Source: Rhodanobacter denitrificans (GTDB lineage: Bacteria > Pseudomonadota > Gammaproteobacteria > Xanthomonadales > Rhodanobacteraceae). From it: a DNA stretch of 64,000 nucleotides. The DNA is taken from the NCBI RefSeq assembly GCF_003335105.1, contig NZ_QFWQ01000005.1:62001-126000 (forward strand), given 5' to 3'. Shown piece by piece: positions 54,241-64,000 of the stretch. Every line of letters starts with the position of its first letter. Within the stretch, counting starts at the first letter, position 1. The notes under the pieces are model-generated. The model made no database searches, was not told where the DNA came from, and saw only the letters and a program-made list of their open reading frames with translations. The translations under genes and the position numbers were made by a program.

Positions 54241-55641
54241 ATGACTGTCCGCACCCGCTTCGCCCCCAGCCCTACCGGTTTCCTGCACATCGGTGGCGCG
54301 CGTACCGCGCTGTACTGCTGGCTGGAATCGCGCCGTCGCAGCGGCCAGTTCATCCTGCGCATCGAGGATACCGACCGGGAGCGCTCCACCGACGCGGCGG
54401 TGCAGGCGATCCTCGACGCGATGCACTGGCTCGACCTCGACGCCGATGAGGGCCCGTTCTACCAGACCCGGCGGCTTGAGCGGTACCGGCAGGTCGCCGC
54501 CGAACTGGTCGCCGCCGGCAACGCTTACTACGCCTACGAGAGCAAGGAGGAGATCGAGGCGATGCGCGAGGCTGCGATGGCAAAGGGCGAGAAGCCCCGC
54601 TACAACGGCCACTACCGCGACCGCAACGAACCGTACCGCGAGGACCCGAACCGGGTGATCCGCTTCAGGAATCCGACCGAAGGCTCGGTGGTGTTCGACG
54701 ACAAGGTGAAAGGTCGCATCGAGTGGGCCAACAGCGAGCTGGACGACCTGGTGATCTTCCGCTCCGACGGCTGGCCGACCTACAATTTCGCCGTGGTGGT
54801 CGACGACATCGACATGGGCATCACCGAGGTGATCCGCGGCGACGACCACGTCAACAACACGCCGCGGCAGATCAACATCTACCACGCGCTCGGCGCCGCG
54901 GTGCCGGAGTTCGCGCACCTGCCGATGATCCTGGACAAGGAAGGCAAGAAGCTGTCCAAGCGCACCAACTCGGTCAGCGTGATGGAGTATCGCGCCGACG
55001 GCTTCCTGCCGCACGCGATCCTGAACTACCTGGTGCGGCTGGGCTGGTCGCATGGCGACCAGGAGATCTTCTCGCGTGAGGAGATGATCGCGCTGTTCGA
55101 CATCGCCGACGTCAACAAGGCTGCCTCGCGCTTCGACACCGAGAAGCTGGCCTGGCTCAACCAGCACTACCTGAAGACCGACGATCCGCAGTCGCTGGCC
55201 GCCGAGTTCGAGTGGCACCTGCAACGCGCCGGCATCGACACGTCGCACGGCCCGGCGCCGGTCGACGTGATCGTGGCGCTGCGCGACCGCGTACACACGC
55301 TGAAGGAAATGGCCGAGCGCGCGAAGATCTGGTACGGCCCCATCGTCGAGTGGGACGACAAGGCGGTGGCCAAGCACCTGGGGAACGACAGCGCGCCGGC
55401 CGTGCTCGATGCGGCGAAGGCCCTGCTCGCCGAGGTCGAGTGGCAACCCGCTCCGATCCACCGGGTGATCGAGCAGGTCGCCGCGCAGCTGGCGCTCGGC
55501 ATGGGCAAGGTCGCCCAGCCGCTGCGCGTGGCGATGACCGGCACCCAGGTCTCACCCTCGATCGAGCACACCATCTACCTGGCCGGCCGCGCCGAGGCGC
55601 TGCGGCGCCTCGACCACGCGAAGGCCCTGGCGCAGGGCTGA
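54241..55641 (+). CDS. gltX: Glutamyl-tRNA synthetase
   Basis: A protein of 466 residues with class I motifs [16 protein letters not shown] at the start and KLSKR (237-241). The usual GltX zinc-binding Cys are replaced; no Cys cluster is visible, as in many GltX proteins that lack zinc. The anticodon-binding C-terminal helical domain is complete. It charges tRNA-Glu and is essential. It ends 12 bp from the convergent efflux operon. Confidence 0.97.
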   Translation: MTVRTRFAPSPTGFLHIGGARTALYCWLESRRRSGQFILRIEDTDRERSTDAAVQAILDAMHWLDLDADEGPFYQTRRLERYRQVAAELVAAGNAYYAYESKEEIEAMREAAMAKGEKPRYNGHYRDRNEPYREDPNRVIRFRNPTEGSVVFDDKVKGRIEWANSELDDLVIFRSDGWPTYNFAVVVDDIDMGITEVIRGDDHVNNTPRQINIYHALGAAVPEFAHLPMILDKEGKKLSKRTNSVSVMEYRADGFLPHAILNYLVRLGWSHGDQEIFSREEMIALFDIADVNKAASRFDTEKLAWLNQHYLKTDDPQSLAAEFEWHLQRAGIDTSHGPAPVDVIVALRDRVHTLKEMAERAKIWYGPIVEWDDKAVAKHLGNDSAPAVLDAAKALLAEVEWQPAPIHRVIEQVAAQLALGMGKVAQPLRVAMTGTQVSPSIEHTIYLAGRAEALRRLDHAKALAQG

Positions 55642-55653
55642 GCCCCCCGCGGC

Positions 55654-57110
55654 TCATCGCTTCGACGCGTCGTCCTGCCAGTCGCCGCCGAGGGCGAGGT
55701 ATAGCGCCGCGGTGTCGGCGTAGCGTGCTGCCTGCATCTGCACCGCGGCGACCCGCGCCTGCCGCCAGGCCTGTTCCGCCGCGAGTACGGCCAGTCCGCC
55801 CACCTGACCCGCCTGCTGCTGCCGGCGGGTGAGTTCCAGCGTGCGCCGCGCCGCGGACTCCGCGCTGGCGGCGGCCTCGGCCGCGCGGGCGTCGGCTTCC
55901 AGTGCGTAGAGTGCGTCGGCGACGTTCTGGAATGCGACCAGCACGACGCCGCGATACTGCGCCACGGCCTGCTGCAGGGCAGCTTCGGCGGCGCGCTGGC
56001 GATGCTTCAATGCGCCGAGGTCGAGCACGGTCTGCGCCACGCTGCCGGTCAGGCTCCAGAACGTGTTGCCCGCGGCGAACATCCGGTCGAAGGCGGTGGC
56101 GCTGCCGCCGTACTGCGCGGACAGCGAGAACTGCGGGAAGCGGCTGGCCACGGCCACGCCGACCTGGGCGCTGGCGGCATGCACCTGGGCCTCGGCCGCG
56201 CGCACGTCAGGGCGCCGCTCGACCAAGGTGGCCGGCAGCGCCACCGGCAGCTCGCGCGGCAGCTGCAGCCCATCCAGCGCGAACGGCCGATCGTTGGCCT
56301 GCGTGGGCGGCTCCCCGGCCAGCACCGCGAGCAGGTCGCGGTTCTGCTCCCGCTGCTTCTGCAGCAGCGGCAGAGTAGCGCGGGCCTGCGCCAAGGCGGT
56401 TTCCTGCGCCGCCACGTCGAGGCCAGAGACATCGCCCAGTTCGGCCTGCCGGCGCACCATGGCGAGCGCGCGGGTGGCGTCCGCGACGATGCCCTCGGTG
56501 GCCTCGATCTGCGCGCGCAGCGAGGCTTCCTGCACCGCCGCCGCCACCACGTTCGCGGCCAGTGCCTGCCGCACGGCTTCCAGCTGCAAGCGCTGCGCCT
56601 GCGCCTGCGCCGCCAGCGACTCGACCGCGCGCCGGTTCAGCCCGAACACGTCCACTGCGTAGCCCACGGTGAGCTGCGCCGTATGCAGCGTGTAGATCGG
56701 CTGGCCGGAAGTCAGCGTGGGCGAGATGGTGCCGACGGCGTTCTGCTGGCGGCTGGCCGAGTAGCCGAGTTGCACGTTCGGCAGGAACGCCGCCCGCTGC
56801 GCGGCGAGGTTCTCCTGGGCTTCGCGCAGCGCGGCCTGGGCACCGTCGATCGACGGGTTGTGCGCCAGCGCGCGTGCCACCAGCTCATCGAGCTGCGGCG
56901 AGCCGAAGGCCTGCCACCATGCCGCGCTGGCTTGCGCTCCCGGCAGCAGGCGCTGGCTGTCGCCCGTCCCGCCCACCGTCGCCGGCAGCGGCCCGCGCAG
57001 GTAGGCATCCGTCGTCGGCAACGCCGGGCGCTGGTAGTCGGGGCCGACCGCGCAGCCGGCGATGAGCGGGATGGCGACGAAGCAGGCGAGCAGACGGATC
57101 CTGCGTGCGT

Positions 57111-57114
<4 letters not shown>
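55654..57114 (-). CDS. NodT-type outer-membrane efflux lipoprotein
   Basis: A protein of 486 residues with a lipobox (IPLIAGCAVGPDYQRP), the standard G-P-D-Y after the Cys in the NodT/OprM class. Two repeats of the outer-membrane factor fold show FGSPQLDELVARALAHNPSI and LVERRPDVRAAEAQVHAAS. It provides the outer-membrane channel of the tripartite pump. It overlaps the RND gene by 4 bp and is last in the operon. Confidence 0.93.
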
Positions 57115-60302
<3,188 letters not shown>

Positions 60303-60334
60303 GATCCGTTTCCTTGCGGGTTGGCTGCCGGCGG

Positions 60335-61501
60335 TTACTGCGACTGCAGCGCCAGCGCATTGCTCAGGAACAGCGCGCCGGTACCGGCCACGCGCTCGCC
60401 GGCGGCGAGGCCGGCGACGATCTCGTCATGGCCGTCCTGCTGCCGGCCCAGTTCCACCGGGCGCCGCGTGAAGCGGCGCCCGTCGGTGGTGACGTACACC
60501 GTCATGGTGCCGTCGCCCTCGCGGACCACCGCGTCCGCCGGCACTGCGACGGCGCGCGCCGGCGGCGCGGTGCGCACCTCCATGCTGGCCAGCATTTGCG
60601 GGCGCAGCCGCGCATCGGCGCCGTGCAGCACCGTGCGCACCTGCACGCGGTGGGTGGACGGATCGACGCTGCTGCCGACCAGGTCGACCCGACCCTGCAG
60701 CACCAGCCCCGGCAGCGCATCCACCCGCACGCTGGCCGGATCGCCGGGATGGATATCGACGATCTCGTCCTCCGCTACGCCAGCCACCATCCACAAGGCA
60801 TCGTCAGACGCCACGCTGACGGGCGCGGCGCCGCCCTGTTGCAGCCAGTCGCCCGGCGCCACCGCGCGTGCCGCCACCCGCCCGGCGATCGGGCTGGTCA
60901 CGCGCAGTTCGCCGTCGATGGCGCGGTGGGCGGCGACGCGGTCGACCTGCGTGTCGGTCAGGCCGAGCAGGCGCAGAGCCGTGCGCGCCGAGCGGTAGTT
61001 GGCCTCGGCGGTCTGCCGGTCCGCGGTGGCCTGCTCCAGGTCCTTGCGGGCACTGGCCTGGATGTCGAGCAGCTGGCGCGCGCGTTCGAGGGTGTGGCCG
61101 GCCAGGGCACGCACGCCGGCGGCGGCCACCAGGTTCGACTCCGCTTGCACAAGGTCGGCGCTGTCGACGGTGAACAGCACCTGCCCCTTGGCCACGCGGT
61201 CGCCGACCTGCACCAGCACCTGTCGCACGCGGCCCTGGTAGGGCGAAGACACCTGGGCCAGGCGGTCCTGGTCGAAGTCGATGTAGCCGACGGCATCGAG
61301 GCGGCGGTCGAATGCGCGCCATTGGGACGGCAGCACCGCCACCTGCTGCGCCTGGCGTTCGGTCAGCGTGACGCTGTCGCCGGGCCGGGCCGCGGCCGCA
61401 GGCGGATCGGCCTGGCGGCCACAGGCGGCAAGCACGGCCAGCAGCGCCGCGAGCAGGCACGGTTGCAGCGCAAAGCGCACCGTTCGGATGAGGTCGTACA
61501 T
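60335..61501 (-). CDS. RND periplasmic adaptor lipoprotein
   Basis: A protein of 388 residues from ATG 61501 (a GTG at 61504 is also possible). The lipobox is VLAACG. The adaptor shows the usual hairpin-lipoyl-barrel order: SPYQGRVRQVLVQVGDRVAKGQVLF, a helical hairpin (LVQAESNLVAAAGV ... ARKDLEQATADRQTAEANYRSA), TSPIAGRVAARAV, and the beta barrel end with LFLSNALALQ. Links the RND pump to the outer-membrane channel. A 32-bp gap separates it from the RND gene. Confidence 0.93.
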   Translation of the reverse strand: MYDLIRTVRFALQPCLLAALLAVLAACGRQADPPAAAARPGDSVTLTERQAQQVAVLPSQWRAFDRRLDAVGYIDFDQDRLAQVSSPYQGRVRQVLVQVGDRVAKGQVLFTVDSADLVQAESNLVAAAGVRALAGHTLERARQLLDIQASARKDLEQATADRQTAEANYRSARTALRLLGLTDTQVDRVAAHRAIDGELRVTSPIAGRVAARAVAPGDWLQQGGAAPVSVASDDALWMVAGVAEDEIVDIHPGDPASVRVDALPGLVLQGRVDLVGSSVDPSTHRVQVRTVLHGADARLRPQMLASMEVRTAPPARAVAVPADAVVREGDGTMTVYVTTDGRRFTRRPVELGRQQDGHDEIVAGLAAGERVAGTGALFLSNALALQSQ

Positions 61502-61646
61502 CACGCATTCCTTGGGGGCAGGTCATGCGCAGGTCGCGCGGCAAAGGGCGGCGTGCGGGGCGAGGCCGCCCGCCTCGGCGTGGATCGCCGGGGGCGGCCG
61601 CGTGCCAGGCGGCGCTAAGTTAATCGCGCGATCCGGGTGGGAACAG

Positions 61647-63041
61647 TTACCGTCCGGAAAGGTTGCCGTCGCTCCCGCGCGGCAGCCGGATGACCACGCG
61701 CAGGCCGGGGGCCGCATCCTCCAGCCGAAGCTGCCCGCGATGCAGGGCGACCACGGCCGCCGCGATGGACAGGCCAAGGCCGTTGCCGCGTTGATAGCGA
61801 CTGGCATCGGCGCGGAAGAACGGCTCGGTCGCCCGGCCCAGCAACCCGGGCGGGATGCCGGGCCCGTTGTCGGCCACCTCGATGCGCACGTCTTCCGCCG
61901 TGGTGCGCACCTCGACCCGCACCGCGGCGCCGTGGCCGGCGTACTTGAGCGCGTTGTCAAGCAGATTGGCGAGCACGCCCGCCAGCAGGTCGCGGTCGGC
62001 CTCCACTTGCGGCTCGTCCTCGACCGCCAGCGCGAGCGACATGCCCTCGCTTTCGGCCGCCGGCTGGTACAGCTCGACGATGTCGCCGACCAGTGCGCGC
62101 AAGGCGACCGACTCGAAGTTCTGGCGGCGTACGCCGGCCTCGGCCTCGGCGATCTGCAGCAGCTTGTCCACCAGCTGGGTGACCGCGTCGATTTCGTCGA
62201 TCGCGCTCGCCGCACCTTCGCGCAGGGCCTGTGGCGGCTGCTGCGGATGCAGCGCGTCTTCCAGCATGGCGCGGATGCGGCCCAGCGGCGTGCGCAGGTC
62301 GTGCGCGATCGCGTTGGAGACGTCGCGGGCGTTGTTCATCAACTGCTCGATCTGGTCGAGCATGCGGTTGACGTCGCGCGCCACCATCGCGAACTCGTCG
62401 CGCGAACGGCCCACCGTGATGCGCCGGTCCAGCCGCCCTGCGGCGACCTCCGCGGTGGTGCGGTGGATCGCCTTGAGCTGGCGTTGCAGCTGCAGCCACA
62501 CCAGCAGCGCGCCGCCCGCCGCCAGCGCGAAGGCAATCAGGCCGCCCATGGCCAGCGCGGACAGCACCCTGTGTTCGAGGTCGCGCTGATCCTGCAGGTC
62601 GCGTCCGACCACCAGCACCGCGCCGTCCGGGAAGCGATGCACGAGCAGGCGCCCCACGGTGTCCTGGCCGCGCCGTCGCACCTTCTGTTCCAGCAATTCC
62701 CCGGTGGCGGTGCCGGTGGCGCGCCAGCGGTCGAGGTTGCCGACCAGCACGCTGCCGTCGGCGGCATCGAGCTGGTAGATCTCGGTGTTGACGTCCTGGT
62801 CGTCGGTGAGCAGGTCGAAGATCTCCCGGCGCAGCGCGGGCAGTCCCTGGCGGTCGTGCAGCTGCACCAGCCGGCGCGCGCCCAGCTCGAGCTGCATGTC
62901 GATGTTGCGCGCGAGCAGGCCGGCGGTGCCGATGTAGAAGATCGCCGAAACCACCGCGACCGAGACCAGCAGCAGCAGTCCGTAGCCCAGCGCCATGCGC
63001 AACACGACGGAATGGCGCAGGCTGCCGCCCATGGCACTCAT
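61647..63041 (-). CDS. Sensor histidine kinase, heavy-metal type
   Basis: A protein of 464 residues. TM1 near 14-36, a short periplasmic domain, TM2 near 170-190, HAMP, then the kinase core with His247 in AIAHDLRTPLGRIRAMLEDAL, ANLLDNALKYA (N-box), VADNGPGIPPG (G1) and NGLGLSIAAAV (G2). It would phosphorylate the response regulator encoded just upstream, whose stop codon overlaps its start. The periplasmic part is short, so the signal may be sensed by metal binding. Followed after 145 bp by the pump genes. Confidence 0.94.
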   Translation of the reverse strand: MSAMGGSLRHSVVLRMALGYGLLLLVSVAVVSAIFYIGTAGLLARNIDMQLELGARRLVQLHDRQGLPALRREIFDLLTDDQDVNTEIYQLDAADGSVLVGNLDRWRATGTATGELLEQKVRRRGQDTVGRLLVHRFPDGAVLVVGRDLQDQRDLEHRVLSALAMGGLIAFALAAGGALLVWLQLQRQLKAIHRTTAEVAAGRLDRRITVGRSRDEFAMVARDVNRMLDQIEQLMNNARDVSNAIAHDLRTPLGRIRAMLEDALHPQQPPQALREGAASAIDEIDAVTQLVDKLLQIAEAEAGVRRQNFESVALRALVGDIVELYQPAAESEGMSLALAVEDEPQVEADRDLLAGVLANLLDNALKYAGHGAAVRVEVRTTAEDVRIEVADNGPGIPPGLLGRATEPFFRADASRYQRGNGLGLSIAAAVVALHRGQLRLEDAAPGLRVVIRLPRGSDGNLSGR

Positions 63042-63715
63042 TCGGCGCGCAGGGTATAGCCGACCCCGCGTGCGGTGTGGATCAGCGGTGTCGGAAAGTC
63101 GCGGTCCAGCTTGTTGCGCAACCGGCTTATCTGCACGTCGATGACGTTGGTCTCGGGGTCGAAGTGATAGCCCCACACCGCAGTGAGCAGCATCCGGCGG
63201 GTGACCACCATGCCCTGGTGGCGTGCGAGGTATTCGAGCAGCTGGTATTCGCGCGGCTGCAGCGCGATGGCCTGGGTGCCGCGGTGCACGCGCCGGTTGC
63301 GGGTGTCCACGCGCAGGTCGCCGATCTCGATCACGTCCGGTTCGCCGCGCTGCACCGCGCGCCGCGCCAGCGCCTCGATCCGCGCCAGCAATTCGTCGAA
63401 CGCGAACGGCTTGCCCAGGTAATCGTCGCCGCCGCTGCGCAGGCCGCGCACGCGCTCGTCCAGGCTGGACAGCGCGCTCAGCACGATCACCGGCGTGGCG
63501 ATGCCGTGGCCGCGCAACGCGGCAAGCACGCCGAGGCCGTCCACACCGCCAGGCAGCATGCGGTCCAGCACCACCACGTCCCAGCTGCCGTCCAGCGCCA
63601 GGCGCAGCCCGGTATCGCCTTCGTGGCATGTCTGTACTACGTGGCCGGCCCGTTCCAGCCCATGGCGGACCAACTCGGCGGTCGCCAGGTCGTCCTCGAT
63701 CAGCAGGCAGCGCAT
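63038..63715 (-). CDS. OmpR-family response regulator
   Basis: A protein of 225 residues. Receiver domain with acid pair Glu7/Asp8/Asp9, phospho-acceptor Asp51 in VVVLDRMLP and Lys in GKPF; then a winged helix with LQPREYQLLEYLARHQGMVVTRRMLL and VDVQISRLRNKLDRD. It is first in the operon, overlapping the kinase gene by 4 bp, and is the likely activator of the pump operon. CzcR/CusR-type by architecture. Confidence 0.95.
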   Translation of the reverse strand: MRCLLIEDDLATAELVRHGLERAGHVVQTCHEGDTGLRLALDGSWDVVVLDRMLPGGVDGLGVLAALRGHGIATPVIVLSALSSLDERVRGLRSGGDDYLGKPFAFDELLARIEALARRAVQRGEPDVIEIGDLRVDTRNRRVHRGTQAIALQPREYQLLEYLARHQGMVVTRRMLLTAVWGYHFDPETNVIDVQISRLRNKLDRDFPTPLIHTARGVGYTLRAE

Positions 63716-63815
63716 GGGCGTCGGTTCCTCGTGGGCTCGGCGGCGGCGCCCGCTTGCGCGCGGGCCCCGTCTGCGGACAGCATCGCGCCTATCCTAACGG
63801 CAGGTGCGAAATCGC

Positions 63816-64000
63816 ATGAACGAATGGCTGGACAGGGCGACCGCGGGAGTCGATCCCGCCGCACCGGATGCTTTCTGGCGGATCTTCTTCAACCTGATGC
63901 GGCTGGTGCCGTGGGCGGCACTGTTCTGGTGGAGCCTGCTGTTCGTCCTGGTCGGTGCCCTGCTCGGCTGGTGGCGGGGACGGCTGCTCGAGGGCATCGT
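63816..64000 (+). CDS. Partial small membrane protein at the right edge
   Basis: An open frame from ATG 63816 running off the window, 61 codons visible. It starts MNEWLDRATAGVDPAAPDAF and has a hydrophobic helix (MRLVPWAALFWWSLLFVLVG) then a basic segment (WWRGRLLEG). It is divergent from the response regulator. Too short for assignment; AGGT 8-11 bp before the ATG may be the ribosome site. Confidence 0.6.
   Translation, partial: MNEWLDRATAGVDPAAPDAFWRIFFNLMRLVPWAALFWWSLLFVLVGALLGWWRGRLLEGI

Overview
This 64 kb window is GC-rich, densely coded chromosomal DNA from a gammaproteobacterium. It most likely belongs to the Xanthomonadales, probably a Rhodanobacter/Dyella-like member of the Rhodanobacteraceae. 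That placement is inferred from gene order (prmB-aroC; asd-fimV-truA-trpF-trpBA-accD; metG followed by an orphan rsxB and nth), the codon bias, and the many ATGA-type start/stop overlaps. I see no rRNA, tRNA, phage, insertion sequence, plasmid or CRISPR locus, so this is core-genome territory with some accessory patches.

Layout. 1-3.1 kb: the N-terminal part of an AsmA-family protein, a PmtA-like methyltransferase and a secreted cyclophilin, all on the minus strand. 3.3-6.9 kb: an AT-rich island, then a chemoreceptor followed after 18 bp by an EAL-CBS-GGDEF protein. 6.9-9.3 kb: a CHAD protein, then a PadR regulator translationally coupled to a membrane 'sensor' protein. 9.3-12.2 kb: a DUF1501 (Tat-exported) and DUF1800 pair. 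12.4-17 kb: a small methyltransferase and the metG-DUF2007-rsxB-nth string, with an inverted pair of REP-like hairpins before nth. 17-19.8 kb: an MFS-HAD-DeoR operon. 19.8-23.4 kb: DUF2147, mrp/apbC, an FMN reductase, dcd and a lipoprotein closed by a good intrinsic terminator. 23.4-29.3 kb: a minus-strand operon running hydrolase-HIT-pxpB-pxpC-pxpA-DUF969-DUF979-pcp, which reads as a 5-oxoproline salvage unit. 29.4-36.5 kb: rimO, DUF3025, an NTF2-like protein, greB with a membrane protein and a 49-residue protein, and an MltD-like transglycosylase. 36.6-45.5 kb: psd, prmB, a GNAT, aroC, a small membrane protein, a hydroxyacid dehydrogenase, asd, a small coiled-coil protein and fimV. 45.7-51.1 kb: truA-trpF-(FIH-like dioxygenase)-trpB-trpA-accD. 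51.5-54.2 kb: a PAP2/GT4 pair and two small exported proteins. 54.2-55.6 kb: gltX. 55.7-63.7 kb: a heavy-metal-type RND efflux operon with its two-component system. The window ends inside a small membrane protein.

How genes work together. Psd (PE synthesis) and the PmtA-like enzyme (PE methylation) could form a phosphatidylcholine route. PAP2 and the overlapping GT4 could form a diacylglycerol-glycolipid route. Pcp, PxpABC and the DUF969/DUF979 membrane pair together release, perhaps import, and hydrolyse pyroglutamate. Asd, AroC, TrpF and TrpBA serve amino-acid synthesis. The response regulator and kinase presumably control the tripartite pump downstream of them.

Most unusual non-coding signals. 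(1) Three copies of a fixed 46-bp unit downstream of accD, each carrying inward-facing DnaA-box-like nonamers. (2) A run of seven stem-loops in about 205 bp between fimV and truA. (3) A FIH-like cupin dioxygenase gene embedded by overlap in the trp cluster. No complete, clearly novel multi-gene system stands out; these three and the gene pairs of unknown function are the best leads.
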